The notes under the pieces: generated by a model | Database searches by the model: none | What the model saw: only the letters and a program-made list of their open reading frames with translations | What the model was told of the DNA's origin: nothing | From: an uncultured Jannaschia sp. | GTDB lineage: Bacteria > Pseudomonadota > Alphaproteobacteria > Rhodobacterales > Rhodobacteraceae | Direction of reading: 5' to 3' | NCBI GenBank assembly: GCA_947494145.1 | Contig: CANLTZ010000004.1 | Location: forward strand, 1 to 64,000 | DNA: 64,000 nucleotides | Shown: piece after piece, positions 34,498-44,632 of the stretch | Layout of the letters: each line of letters opens with the position of its first letter | Numbering within the stretch: position 1 is the first letter of the stretch | Made by a program: the position numbers and the translations under genes

Positions 34498-35445
34498 ATG
34501 ATACGTCTCTTCGATCCGACCCGCCCGCTTGCCCTGCTCCAACACTGCCCCGCCCATGGGGTTACCCCGCTGCACCACCATGACGGCCTGATGCTGAAGA
34601 CCGAATCGGCCCGGATGGGGCTTGGGGCATTCAAGGCCCTGGGCGGTGTTTATGCCGTGGCGCAACTATTGGGCGGCGACTTGGCAACGCTCGCCTCGGG
34701 CGAGGCGGGGCGCGGTACGACCTTCGTTTGTGCCAGTGCGGGCAATCACGGCCTGTCTGTCGCGGCGGGCGCCCGCCTGTTCGGCGCCCAGGCCCGCATC
34801 CACCTATCCGCCCAAGTGGCCGAAAGCTTCGCCAATCGTCTGCGCGCCAAAGGGGCCGAGGTCGTCCGATCCGGTCACGATTATGAAGCCAGCGTCGCCG
34901 CCGCCATCGCCGATGCCGAGGCCACGGGTGCGCTTCACCTCGCCGATGGATCCTGGCCTGGCTATACGGAGCCCCCGCGCCTGGTGATGGAAGGCTACAC
35001 GATCATCGCCCGCGAACTGATGGACCAGGTCACCACCTACCCCGAGCGGGTCTATGTCCAGGCAGGCGTCGGCGGTCTTGCCGCCGCCATGGCCGAAACC
35101 ATCCGCGCCGATTGGCCACAACAGCCCGATATCATCATCGTGGAGCCCGAATTCGCCCCGTGCCTGAAGGCCAGCGCCGAAGCCGGTCGCATCATCGAGG
35201 TCGAAGGCCCCGTTTCACAAATGGGCCGCCTCGATTGCAAAGTCCCCTCCATGCTGGCCTTCGACGTGCTTGCCCGCGCTGACGTGACCTACACCACCGT
35301 ATCAGAAGACGAGGCCGCCGCTGCCGTTCGCCACGCCATGGACCTGGGTCATGCCACCACCACATCGGGCGCCGCCGGGCTGGCGGCCGCGTTGCGGGAT
35401 GGAACAGCAGGGGCGCTTTGTTTGCTAACGGAAGGGCCGGCATGA
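34498..35445 (+). CDS. PLP-dependent lyase, diaminopropionate ammonia-lyase-like
   Basis: Predicted 315-aa fold-type II PLP enzyme. Lys46 in ESARMGLGAFKALGG is the Schiff-base lysine in the context seen in diaminopropionate ammonia-lyases; CASAGNHGLS binds the cofactor phosphate side and QAGVGGLAAA is the glycine loop. It is shorter than E. coli DpaL (about 400 aa). It would deaminate a 2,3-diamino or hydroxy amino acid to a keto acid and ammonia. ATGA overlap with the downstream M20 gene. Confidence 0.75.
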   Translation: MIRLFDPTRPLALLQHCPAHGVTPLHHHDGLMLKTESARMGLGAFKALGGVYAVAQLLGGDLATLASGEAGRGTTFVCASAGNHGLSVAAGARLFGAQARIHLSAQVAESFANRLRAKGAEVVRSGHDYEASVAAAIADAEATGALHLADGSWPGYTEPPRLVMEGYTIIARELMDQVTTYPERVYVQAGVGGLAAAMAETIRADWPQQPDIIIVEPEFAPCLKASAEAGRIIEVEGPVSQMGRLDCKVPSMLAFDVLARADVTYTTVSEDEAAAAVRHAMDLGHATTTSGAAGLAAALRDGTAGALCLLTEGPA

Positions 35446-36557
35446 TTGATCTGAAGGACTTCAGACGAGACCTTCACCGCCACCCCGAAACAGGCGCAGA
35501 TGTTTCGCGGACCGCCGGCGCGATCGCTGACGTGCTTGTAGCGGCCGGTATTGACGTTGTGCGCGGCGTGGGGGGACACGGATTGGTCGCAACGCTTGGA
35601 GAAGGCCCGGACACGGTCATGCTTCGTGCTGATATGGACGCGCTTCCAATCACGGAAGCGACCGATCTACCCTACGCCTCAACCAAGCCAGGCGCGTTCC
35701 ATGGATGTGGGCATGACGGTCATTCTACCATGCTTCTTGGCGCCGCGCTCGCACTGGCAGCCAACCCCCCAAAACGGAGGATCCATTTGATCTGGCAGCC
35801 GGACGAAGAAAACGGGATCGGCGCACAGGCAATGCTGGACGACGGTCTGTTCGAACGCTTTCCACCGGATCGTATCTATGGCCTGCACAACATGCCGGGC
35901 CTGCCGCTGGGCCATATCCAAACGCAACCGGGCCAGTTTCTGGCTTTCGAGGATAATTTCGAGATTACGATCCACGGCAAAGGCGGCCATGCATCGCAAC
36001 CCCACGCCCAGATCGACCCTGTCGTCGCCACGGGGGCGTTGATTGGCCAGCTTCAGACCATTGTATCGCGGTCAATCAATGCGGCAGACCATGCTGTCGT
36101 GTCCATCACCGGAATCGAGACCGATGGCGCCCGCAATGTCGTGCCGACCATTGTCCGGCTTACAGGTGATTGCCGTGGTTTTTCCCAGGACGTACGTGAC
36201 CAAATTCGCGCCCGCATGGGGCAAATCGCGCAGGGATGCGCCGAAGCTCATGGCGCGCGCGCCGAAGTTTGGTCCGAACAATCCTTCCGCCCCCTGATTA
36301 ACGACCCAGCCACAACGGCCCGGGCCTGCAAAGTCCTGGCCAACGAGGCGTTCACTGTCGACAGCGAAGCCGGACGGTTTGGATACGCCGAAGACTTCGC
36401 AGCCTATCTTGAACACCGCCCGGGTGCCTTTCTCAACATCGGGAACGGGCACGATGGCGCGCATGCCCGGCCGCTCCATAATCCAGGATATGATTTCAAT
36501 GATGAGGGGATCCCCCATGGGGTCGCCGCTTGGCTTGCCCTGGCGCACCGCGGCTGA
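35442..36557 (+). CDS. M20 amidohydrolase (hippurate hydrolase/aminoacylase type)
   Basis: Predicted 371-aa metallopeptidase. Metal-binding motifs: LRADMDALPI near 75, HGCGHDGHS near 95 and WQPDEENGIGAQAML near 130; dimerisation-domain motif GKGGHASQPH near 185. The usual glutamate pair appears as DEE in DEENG. Enzymes of this group release amino acids from N-acyl or N-carbamoyl forms. Coupled to the lyase gene, it may free the lyase's substrate. Confidence 0.85.
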   Translation: MIDLKDFRRDLHRHPETGADVSRTAGAIADVLVAAGIDVVRGVGGHGLVATLGEGPDTVMLRADMDALPITEATDLPYASTKPGAFHGCGHDGHSTMLLGAALALAANPPKRRIHLIWQPDEENGIGAQAMLDDGLFERFPPDRIYGLHNMPGLPLGHIQTQPGQFLAFEDNFEITIHGKGGHASQPHAQIDPVVATGALIGQLQTIVSRSINAADHAVVSITGIETDGARNVVPTIVRLTGDCRGFSQDVRDQIRARMGQIAQGCAEAHGARAEVWSEQSFRPLINDPATTARACKVLANEAFTVDSEAGRFGYAEDFAAYLEHRPGAFLNIGNGHDGAHARPLHNPGYDFNDEGIPHGVAAWLALAHRG

Positions 36558-36580
36558 AGCCCAGCATCCAAGACAAAAAG

Positions 36581-36611
36581 GACCCCTGCCCTCCGAAGAG
36601 GAACAGGGGTC
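36581..36611 (-). terminator. intrinsic terminator of ccrM
   Basis: GACCCCTG (36581-36588) pairs with CAGGGGTC (36604-36611), with inner CCTC/GAGG pairing. On the minus strand the stem is followed by CTTTTTGTC, a canonical T-run. It ends ccrM, whose stop is at 36668, and may also serve the convergent M20 gene. Confidence 0.82.
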
Positions 36612-36667
36612 AAGGTGCGCCCACCGGACATTGGGACAGTGGGCGCAGGCGGTAACTGGTGGCGCCG

Positions 36668-37882
<1,215 letters not shown>

Positions 37883-37900
<18 letters not shown>

Positions 37901-38506
37901 CATCTTGCGTATAGGTGCGAAGGACCGTCGGTGATGTTGTGTCACCCCGTGCTTTTCCAGCCCGGCGCGGTGCGCGGCGGTCCCATAACCGGCATTGCTT
38001 TCCCACCCATATCCGGGATGCTGTTGCGCCAGCGCCACCATGCCTTGATCCCGCCGCGTTTTCGCCAGCACCGACGCTGCCGCAATGGACAGGCTGCGCC
38101 CATCCCCGCCGATAATCGTGTCGTAGGGGCAACGCACGAAGGCGGGTGTGTCGTGCCCGTCGATCAGAAGATGGTCCGGCGGTGTGGCTAGCGCCTCGAT
38201 GGCGCGGCGCATGGCCAGATGGGTCGCTTGGCGGATGTTGAGCCTGTCGATTTCCTCCACGCTCGCCTCTCCGAAGGCGAAGTCGCAGCAGGCTTCCAGC
38301 TTGGGCACCAGGGCGGCGCGTTTGGTCGCGCTCAGTTTCTTGCTATCGGTCAAGCCGTCGGGCGCCGGTGCAATCAGCCGTGCGGCGCAGGCCACGACCG
38401 GCCCGGCCCAAGGCCCGCGCCCCACTTCATCGACACCGTAAACAAAACGCGCGCCCCCCTGTTGGGCGGCGCGCTCATAGGAAAGGTCTGGGGGCAGGGT
38501 CGTCAT
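37883..38506 (-). CDS. rnhB: ribonuclease HII
   Basis: Predicted 207-aa RNase HII, which cuts RNA in RNA-DNA hybrids and at single ribonucleotides. Active-site motif YGVDEVGRGPWAGPVV (residues 23-38), DSKKLSATKR, LLIDGHDTP and IGGDGRSLSIAAASVLAK are all present, so the DEDD residues look intact. ATG at 38506. It lies upstream of ccrM on the same strand. Confidence 0.95.
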
Positions 38507-38552
38507 GGCGCGACCCTGCCCCTGCTCCCGGCGGTGCGTCAATGCGAAGGCA

Positions 38553-39062
38553 TCAACGCGTTGCGGTGCGGGGAGACCAGCCGTCCCGGCGCAGACAGCG
38601 CGGGCCGTAGATGTTGCGCGGGCCACGATCGGTCCGCAATTGACGGATGCATTGGGGCGGCAGCAAGCCGGGGCGGGCCACGGCGTTTTGCATGCAGCGG
38701 GCGCTGTAGCCGGAAACGCGGCCCTGACGGGTGCGGTGCGTTACGTAGCACTGCTCCGGCAGGATGCGGACATCGCGGTGGCGACGACGATCATCGCGAT
38801 GCCAATTGCCTTCGCGCCGATCCCGGACACGGTCGTCGTGCTGACGCGGGCGCGGCGGCAGGTAAACGGGCGCAGGCGCTCTCCGCGTGGGGGTCGACCG
38901 GCGGTTGTCGTTCTGAAGGGTCTCGCTGAGAACATAGAGAAGGGCCAAGCCGCCCAGCACCTTTGCCACGTCATCACCGTCGATATCGGCGCGGGCAGGG
39001 GCCGTCGCCAGCGGCAGGGCCAGAGCGACGGACAGCGTCGCGGCAATCAGGGTACGGATCAT
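38553..39062 (-). CDS. secreted Arg-rich hypothetical protein
   Basis: Predicted 169-aa protein with a clear signal peptide (MIRTLIAATLSVALALPLATAP, cleavage near ARA), a short helix, then a strongly basic low-complexity middle (RDRREGNWHRDDRRRHRD) and a C-terminal part with four Cys (EQCYVTH, ARCMQN, PQCIRQ, PRCLRR) that could form two disulfides. Not a family I can name. Confidence 0.65.
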   Translation of the reverse strand: MIRTLIAATLSVALALPLATAPARADIDGDDVAKVLGGLALLYVLSETLQNDNRRSTPTRRAPAPVYLPPRPRQHDDRVRDRREGNWHRDDRRRHRDVRILPEQCYVTHRTRQGRVSGYSARCMQNAVARPGLLPPQCIRQLRTDRGPRNIYGPRCLRRDGWSPRTATR

Positions 39063-39213
39063 GGCAGGCTCCTTCGAGAACGTGTAGTCGGATGCCCTGA
39101 CCGATGCCGTTTCGGACCTCCGCCGCTCAATGACGGGGCTCTGTCATGGGATAACCTTGACAGATTTCACCGCTGTCATTGCCCCACGGCCCATGATGTC
39201 GCATCAAAGGCAC

Positions 39214-39495
39214 ATGAAACACGCGCTCCCCTTACTGCTGGCCGCGTTTGTGATGGCAGGACCCGCCGCAGCGGCCTGCTATGCCGATTACAAAGCCAAG
39301 CAGGACAATCCTTTGCGCCTTCACTATGGCGTGATCGAGGTGCCCGATTCGGCCTGCGATGCTGCTGCTGCCGCCAATGTGGTGGCAGATCGTCTTGGTG
39401 ACGGTTGGCAATTGCTCGAAATCGTGTCGGTGTTCGGACCTGAGGGTCTGGACGAAAGGGAAGCCCGTGCCGCCGAATACTTCCTCCGTTACTGA
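39214..39495 (+). CDS. small secreted hypothetical protein
   Basis: Predicted 93-aa protein with signal peptide MKHALPLLLAAFVMAGPAAAA. The mature part YADYKAKQDNPLRLHYGVIE and CDAAAAANVVADRL is short and may form one disulfide. Its 3' end overlaps the next gene by 29 nt. No known function. Confidence 0.65.
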   Translation: MKHALPLLLAAFVMAGPAAAACYADYKAKQDNPLRLHYGVIEVPDSACDAAAAANVVADRLGDGWQLLEIVSVFGPEGLDEREARAAEYFLRY

Positions 39496-40168
39496 AACGC
39501 GGGCTGCGTCGGCCAAGGTCGTCGGCCTGGGCATCGCGGCCATCGTGGTCATCCTGCTGGCCGCGGCGGTCTTCCTGTTCGCGACCCTGCCCGATGCCAA
39601 CGCCTTCAACGCGCGGGTGGAACGCCTGTTCATCGAAGCCGATCTGACCACGCCCGCCGAAATCGGCCTGTTGGAGGTTCTGGCCCAATCCGGCACCGCC
39701 TTCTCGGAGGTGCTGGGCAGCTACCGCATCGTCATCTTCGTACTGTTGGTCTTTGCCACCGCACTGCTGATTTCCTGCGTTGTGTTGCTGCTGGCTATCG
39801 TGACGCTGAACCGCCGCATGGGCGAGATCGAGCGCTCAGGCATCCAAGTCACTTCGCTTGTGCTGGCGCGGGCGGAAAACGCGGTGATGCTCAACGATAT
39901 CGAACTCAAGCTCACCGATGCCGCGATGGAGACACTGTCGGTTCTGGCCGAGGCCCGGCTGGACGGCGACATGCTGACCGGCGCCCAGATCGAAGCGATG
40001 ATTTCCGGCAAGCCCGAAGCCGAATGCGACGAAGCCGCGGGCGCGACCCGCATCAAGCGGTTGCGCGACGCCTTGGGCAATCAGATCGTCACGCATCTGC
40101 TGATCCGCAACATCACGCGGCAAGGCTATGTGCTGGCCGCCGACCCCAAGGTCATCCGCATGATGTGA
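39467..40168 (+). CDS. two-helix membrane hypothetical protein
   Basis: Predicted 233-aa protein. GTG at 39467 is chosen because GAAAGGG precedes it and upstream sequence in this frame shadows the preceding gene. Two membrane helices (VVGLGIAAIVVILLAAAVFLF near 20-40, IVIFVLLVFATALLISCVVL near 95-115), then a cytosolic helical domain with a wing-like segment (EAMISGKPEAECDEAAGATR...ALGNQIVTHLLIRN). No recognised family. Confidence 0.6.
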   Translation: MPPNTSSVTETRAASAKVVGLGIAAIVVILLAAAVFLFATLPDANAFNARVERLFIEADLTTPAEIGLLEVLAQSGTAFSEVLGSYRIVIFVLLVFATALLISCVVLLLAIVTLNRRMGEIERSGIQVTSLVLARAENAVMLNDIELKLTDAAMETLSVLAEARLDGDMLTGAQIEAMISGKPEAECDEAAGATRIKRLRDALGNQIVTHLLIRNITRQGYVLAADPKVIRMM

Positions 40169-40237
40169 GACGCGATGTCGCTTTGCAATAACCGACTTCT
40201 TCAGTCAGCTATTATCGAGACCTAACCGGAGGCGATG

Positions 40238-40507
40238 ATGGCCAAGCAAAGCTCCCCCTGTGTCGGTGTGTGTAAATTCCGCCGCTCCGGCCCCGCAGGT
40301 GATCATTGCATCGGCTGTTCTATGACCAAGGATCAGAAGGACCTGTCGAAGAAGATCAAGAAGCGCAGCACCATGGAGGCTTTCGTGGCCCTCGTCATGG
40401 CCCAGCAAAGCCAAATGGGCCGCTACACCCATTGGCGCGCGGCCTATCTGAAGCGCTGTCTGAAAAAGGGCCGCCCCGCCGCAAAAGTGGTGCGCAAAGC
40501 GGGGTAG
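40238..40507 (+). CDS. DUF1289-family small protein
   Basis: Predicted 89-aa protein with the DUF1289 N-terminal cysteine pattern SPCVGVCKFRR...HCIGCSMTKDQ (four Cys, possible metal or Fe-S site) and a basic helical C-terminus. GGAGG at 40229-40233 precedes two consecutive ATGs; 40238 gives the better spacing and 40235 is possible. Function unknown. Confidence 0.75.
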   Translation: MAKQSSPCVGVCKFRRSGPAGDHCIGCSMTKDQKDLSKKIKKRSTMEAFVALVMAQQSQMGRYTHWRAAYLKRCLKKGRPAAKVVRKAG

Positions 40508-40524
40508 GCACGTGGCCTACCCCG
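40500..40524. terminator. bidirectional hairpin terminator
   Basis: Perfect 10-bp stem CGGGGTAGGC (40500-40509) with GCCTACCCCG (40515-40524), loop 5 nt. It includes the DUF1289 stop codon and lies 30 nt from the stop of the convergent vWA gene. No T-run. Confidence 0.6.
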
Positions 40525-40553
40525 CATGGGGAAAGGGGTCGGCACCCCAGCCA

Positions 40554-42461
40554 TCAAGGCGCCATCGCCGCCATCAGCTCAACCAACTCCACCAGCTCAC
40601 GCCGCCGCCCATCCGGATCGTCCCCGATGGCCCCGCGCGCCAGCTGGGCAATCTCTGCCCAAGCCAAGTCATCGGGCCCATCGGCCCCGCGCAGCTTTTC
40701 GGCAAAGGCCGCCGCCGCGATTCCAAACCGCACATGCGCAGGCGCCCCCCTAAAGGGCACGGCGCCACCCGCCTCCACCGGTAGGCTGACGACCTCGCTT
40801 TCGACGCCATCCGGCGCCTTCCAGCGCATCTGCAAAAACGCCACCTCATTCGCGCGACCCGACGTGTCGACCCGTGCCGGTGGCACCTCCGCTGCGCCAT
40901 AGCGCAGTGGGTCCGCCGCGGGGCGCACCCCGTGGGGCAGCACTTCATAAATGGCCGTCACGCTATGCCCGGCCCCAATCTCCCCCGCATCCACGCGGTC
41001 ATCGTTGAAATCTTCCCGCGATAGCGCCCGCGTCTCATAGCCGATCAAGCGGTACTGCTCCACCACAGTCGGGTTGAACTCCACCTGGAACTTCACGTCC
41101 TTCGCAATGGTAAAGAGCGATCCTTCCACCTGTTCGACCAGCACCCGCCGCGCTTCGCGCAGGTTGTCGATATAGGCCGCCGTGCCGTTCCCTGCCTGGG
41201 CCAGCGCCTGCATCGTGTCATCCCGCAGATTGCCGGTGCCGAAGCCTAGAACCGATAGGAAGACGCCGCTGTCCCGCTTTTCTTCGATCAAGCGTTGCAA
41301 CGCATCGGGGTCTGATGCGCCCACGTTGAAATCCCCGTCCGTGGCCAGGATGACGCGGTTTGCACCACCTTCGACAAAGGCTCGCTCCGCCAGCGCATAG
41401 GCGGCTTCGATCCCCGCAGCCCCTGCCGTGCCCCCGCCCGAGCCGATGCGCGTCAGGGCCGCACCGATCGTGTCGGCCTGGGCCGCCGGGGTCGGCTCCA
41501 ACACCACACCGGCGTCGCCCGCATAGACCACGATGGCGACGGTGTCTTCCGGCGCCAACTGCCCCAGCAACATCTCCAACGACCGCTTAAGCAGGGGCAA
41601 CTTATCCGCCGCCGCCATGGACCCCGAGGCGTCGATCAGAAACACCAGATTCGCCTGTGGCCGGTCGTCGGGCGGCAAGTCGTAGCCTTGCACACCGATA
41701 TGCAGAAGCTGCGCGCCTTCCGTCCACGGACTGTCCGTCAGCGTTGTCGTGGCGCGGAACGGTACCTCGCGATCTTCGGGCGCGGGATAGTCGTAGTCGA
41801 AAGCGTTCACCACTTCCTCGGTCCGTATCATCTGCGGCGGCGGCACCTGCCCCGCCAAGATGGCCCGGCGCATCCGCGCATAGGACGCCGTGTCCACATC
41901 CGCCGAGAAGGTGGAGACCGGCTGTTGAACCACCGTCTGGAACCCGGACAGGCCCGCTTCGGCGAATTGTTCGCCTGGCGCGATACCCTGCGGCATCTGG
42001 TCGATAATTTCGGGCGCGGGCGCCACACGGCGGGTTTCGGGGCGGGGCCAGAGACGCGCTTCGGGGGCTTCATCATCGGACAGGGATTGCAGATCCGCGC
42101 GGCCCAAGGTCTGCGCCGGTGCGGGCACCGCTTCTTCTACAACGAGCGGTGCCACGACTGGCGCCGTCTGCAACTCGGTCGGCGCATCGCCCTGCCGCGT
42201 CACGAACAGGGCTACAGGCAAAGCCACGGTCACAGTCAGGGCTACGGCGAGGCCCGGGCCCCAGTTTGAGCTTGGTTTGGTCAGATGCATCAGAACACTC
42301 CGAAAGATGTTGGTCACACCTTTCAGACGTGCCGGTTTGTCCGATCCTTGGGTCGCGTTCGCATCGAACACCATCATGGCCGCGTTCAACGCCGCCTTGC
42401 GTGCCTCGGGACGTGGGTCTGGCGGTGTCAGACGGCTGAGCTTGTCGAGATCGTCACTCAT
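40554..42461 (-). CDS. membrane vWA-domain protein (YfbK-like), possible anti-sigma
   Basis: Predicted 635-aa protein: about 65 cytosolic residues, one helix (GPGLAVALTVTVALPVALFV, about 68-88), a Pro/Ala-rich linker, a YfbK-like N-domain (STFSADVDTASYARMRRAIL), a vWA domain with intact MIDAS DASGS near 274, and a C-terminal DUF3520 region. The start overlaps the ECF sigma gene's stop by 4 nt. The short cytosolic head before one helix is where anti-sigma domains usually sit, so it may hold the sigma factor at the membrane; that is inference. Confidence 0.8.
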   Translation of the reverse strand: MSDDLDKLSRLTPPDPRPEARKAALNAAMMVFDANATQGSDKPARLKGVTNIFRSVLMHLTKPSSNWGPGLAVALTVTVALPVALFVTRQGDAPTELQTAPVVAPLVVEEAVPAPAQTLGRADLQSLSDDEAPEARLWPRPETRRVAPAPEIIDQMPQGIAPGEQFAEAGLSGFQTVVQQPVSTFSADVDTASYARMRRAILAGQVPPPQMIRTEEVVNAFDYDYPAPEDREVPFRATTTLTDSPWTEGAQLLHIGVQGYDLPPDDRPQANLVFLIDASGSMAAADKLPLLKRSLEMLLGQLAPEDTVAIVVYAGDAGVVLEPTPAAQADTIGAALTRIGSGGGTAGAAGIEAAYALAERAFVEGGANRVILATDGDFNVGASDPDALQRLIEEKRDSGVFLSVLGFGTGNLRDDTMQALAQAGNGTAAYIDNLREARRVLVEQVEGSLFTIAKDVKFQVEFNPTVVEQYRLIGYETRALSREDFNDDRVDAGEIGAGHSVTAIYEVLPHGVRPAADPLRYGAAEVPPARVDTSGRANEVAFLQMRWKAPDGVESEVVSLPVEAGGAVPFRGAPAHVRFGIAAAAFAEKLRGADGPDDLAWAEIAQLARGAIGDDPDGRRRELVELVELMAAMAP

Positions 42462-43030
42462 GCGGCTTCCTCCTCCATCAAGGTTTTCAACCGGCCCCGC
42501 GCGGCATGGACATGGTAGCTGATCGTAGCTTCGGCACAGCCCATGGCCTCCGCCGTCTCTGCGTGGCTCAGCCCCTCGCCATAGACCAGCGTCACCGCCT
42601 CGCGCTGTTTGGGCGGCAATTTGCGAACCGCCGACCAGAGCCGCGCAATCGCCGCATCTTCTTCGGACCCGTCCGGGTCCTGCACAGGTTCCGCTGCCCA
42701 GGCGTCGCGCAATCGCCCGTCCCGCGCCTGCTTGCGGCCCGCATCGCGCGCGGCGTTCAACACCACGCGGTAAAGCCAGCTTTCGAACCGCCCTTGCCCC
42801 GACCAGGTGGCCAAAGCACGGGGCAAGCGCACGCAGACATCCTGCGCGATGTCTTCGGCATCACTGCGCCGCCCGCACCAGCGAAAGGCCGCGCGAAAGA
42901 TCAGGTCGTAATGCCGCCCGACCAAGGCGGCAAACGCCCCCCGGTCCCCAGCCAGCGCACGCCCGACCAGAGCCACATCGGAGTGATCCTCGCTATCATC
43001 CACAACACGCATCTTACGCAACAGACGCAT
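42458..43030 (-). CDS. ECF RNA polymerase sigma factor
   Basis: Predicted 190-aa sigma-70 family protein with region 2 (DAEDIAQDVCVRLPRALATW) and region 4 (LPPKQREAVTLVYGEGLS and AETAEAMGCAEATISYHVHA). No region 3, as in ECF sigma factors. Start is uncertain among 43042, 43030 and 43012; 43030 is used. Co-translated with the vWA protein. The 205 nt upstream (43031-43235) is less GC-rich and shows no clear promoter. Confidence 0.85.
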   Translation of the reverse strand: MRLLRKMRVVDDSEDHSDVALVGRALAGDRGAFAALVGRHYDLIFRAAFRWCGRRSDAEDIAQDVCVRLPRALATWSGQGRFESWLYRVVLNAARDAGRKQARDGRLRDAWAAEPVQDPDGSEEDAAIARLWSAVRKLPPKQREAVTLVYGEGLSHAETAEAMGCAEATISYHVHAARGRLKTLMEEEAA

Positions 43031-43235
43031 GGGCGTAGCCATTCCTTTGGGAGGGTCGGGAAAAAATTTGTGGTGTCGACGTGTTGCGCGCACCTTGGCG
43101 ACCGGGTTCTTCTTTCTTGGCTTGTGTCAGGCTTCTGGCGATCGTGGTTTTGCGGGGCGAAGCGAGCCTTTCCAGAAACTGCACGCATGGAGTACTTTTC
43201 GAGAATTATGCTGGAATTACTGTGAAGGTCCCAGA

Positions 43236-43820
43236 ATGATTGAAGCTTGGATAGGACTTGCAGGTATCTTCGTCGGGAGCATCATAACGATCTCCAAAGA
43301 CACTTGGCTGTCTTGGGTCGAGCGACGGCGTAGTGGCTCCTACGCAGCGATCAGGCTAACCTGCATCCTTGAAGAGTATGCTGAAAAATGCGTTGATGTG
43401 GTTCTTGATGATGGCACCGCCTATGGACGACCGGCAGGGCGAAGAGACGATGGACAAGAGTATCATGTAGCCCAAGTGGAGCCGCCTAAGCCCCCAGATT
43501 ATCCGGACGATATCGAATGGCGAAGCCTCCATGAACCCGTGATGCATCGCGTATTGGCTCTGCCGAACATGGTTAGAAGCACCGATCGCCATATTGACGC
43601 TGCTGCTGAACATGCCTTTCCACCAGAGTACGAGGAGGTATTCGAAGCCCGCCAGAAAGGCTACGCTCATCTCGGTATTGAAGCCTTGGAAACAGCAAGA
43701 GAACTGCGACAGCAATATGGTATTGCCGCAAAGGGGGGGACAAACTTGAACGATCATTGGGACGCGGAGGCCTTCTTGCACGACAAACTGGCCAGGTTGA
43801 CCGGGACGGTACAACCATGA
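43236..43820 (+). CDS. orphan membrane-anchored hypothetical protein, lower GC
   Basis: Predicted 194-aa protein: an N-terminal helix (WIGLAGIFVGSIITIS), then a charged soluble domain (WVERRRSG, PPDYPDDIEWRSL, FPPEYEEVFEARQKGYAHLG). Base composition is visibly lower in GC than its neighbours (about 50-52% by eye versus about 65%), suggesting recent acquisition. Stands alone between a sigma operon and a cytochrome gene. I do not recognise it; single-helix proteins of this kind occur as cargo genes in islands. Confidence 0.6.
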   Translation: MIEAWIGLAGIFVGSIITISKDTWLSWVERRRSGSYAAIRLTCILEEYAEKCVDVVLDDGTAYGRPAGRRDDGQEYHVAQVEPPKPPDYPDDIEWRSLHEPVMHRVLALPNMVRSTDRHIDAAAEHAFPPEYEEVFEARQKGYAHLGIEALETARELRQQYGIAAKGGTNLNDHWDAEAFLHDKLARLTGTVQP

Positions 43821-43928
43821 TCAGTCTGCTGGCCGATGGCTCGATTGCTTACGGCAGCCTGAACCGCACCTAGCAGCGCGCAACCTAAATGAACCAAATC
43901 ACAACACCCAAACGTAGCGGCCCAACCC

Positions 43929-44315
43929 CTACCGCTGCACACTCTCCAAATACGTGGTCAGCGCCAACAAATCAGCCGGCACCGGCGTCCCCAGCCCCTC
44001 ATGTTCCACGATCACGGTTGCGCCCATGTCGTCAGCGCCGAACTCCGGCATGACGGCATCCGCATCGCCGTGCCGCTCTAGCCCGTCGATCTGCGCCATG
44101 ACCTGCTGGGCGGGAAACACGCCCCCTGTCTGCGCGCTCAGACCCGTCAGGTCGGGTCCGATGCCGCCGGTCGCGTCCGCCCCGTGGCAGGATGAACAAT
44201 CTTGCGCAAACAGCGCCATGCCGCGGCTGGCGCTGACGTCGTCTGTGGTGGGCAAGGGGCTGCCGTTGCAAGCCGCCAAGGCAAAAATGGGCAAGTTCGC
44301 GAGGAAACGTTTCAT
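43929..44315 (-). CDS. class I cytochrome c lipoprotein
   Basis: Predicted 128-aa exported monohaem cytochrome. Signal ends in lipobox ALAAC near residue 15. Haem motif CSSCHG (CxxCH) near 45 and a likely axial Met in AVMPEFG. Single-domain electron carrier anchored in the membrane. An FnrL-like box lies 62 nt upstream, implying oxygen-dependent expression. Partner oxidase or reductase is not in view. Confidence 0.82.
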   Translation of the reverse strand: MKRFLANLPIFALAACNGSPLPTTDDVSASRGMALFAQDCSSCHGADATGGIGPDLTGLSAQTGGVFPAQQVMAQIDGLERHGDADAVMPEFGADDMGATVIVEHEGLGTPVPADLLALTTYLESVQR

Positions 44316-44376
44316 GGGGTTTGTCCTGCTCTGATTTGTTGTTTTGCGCAGGGTAGCCCATGCCGCACGGGTTGCG

Positions 44377-44390
44377 TTGATTTGCGTCAA
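44377..44390 (-). promoter_or_regulatory. FnrL/FNR-type binding site
   Basis: TTGATTTGCGTCAA matches the FNR consensus TTGAT-N4-ATCAA at 9 of 10 defined bases and lies 62 nt upstream of the cytochrome c lipoprotein start, on its promoter side. FnrL activates low-oxygen genes in Rhodobacter relatives. Confidence 0.55.
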
Positions 44391-44505
44391 GATCGGCGCG
44401 CCTCCGCCGGGCGGGGCAGGCACCTGACGGCGAAGCCCGTCATTTCGCCGCCAGATGCCGATCGATTTGTCGCTGGACCTTCGCCGCACAGGGGGTTACC
44501 CAAAC

Positions 44506-44590
44506 CGCACCTCGGGGGGCCTTCAAGGCTGAGATGCGCAAGCGGACCCGTTGAACCTGAACCGGTTAAGACCGGCGGAGGGAAGGTGCG
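44506..44590 (+). promoter_or_regulatory. TPP riboswitch
   Basis: THI-box aptamer: P1 stem CGCACCT (44506-44512) with AGGTGCG (44584-44590), conserved CTCGGGGGGC, then GGCTGAGATG (pyrimidine-binding loop) and ACCTGAACCGGTTAAGACCG then GCGGAGGGAA (pyrophosphate sensor). It sits 42 nt upstream of thiB. When TPP is bound, such switches block expression, probably here by hiding the thiB ribosome site GGGAGAGA. Confidence 0.95.
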
Positions 44591-44632
44591 ATCTCTCACC
44601 CGAACCCCGTCCGTCGCATGTGGGAGAGAACC

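Noticed and set aside
44316-44505. A second gene or RNA before the TPP riboswitch
   Set aside because: Only the FNR-type box and non-coding sequence are visible; short frames there have no start context.
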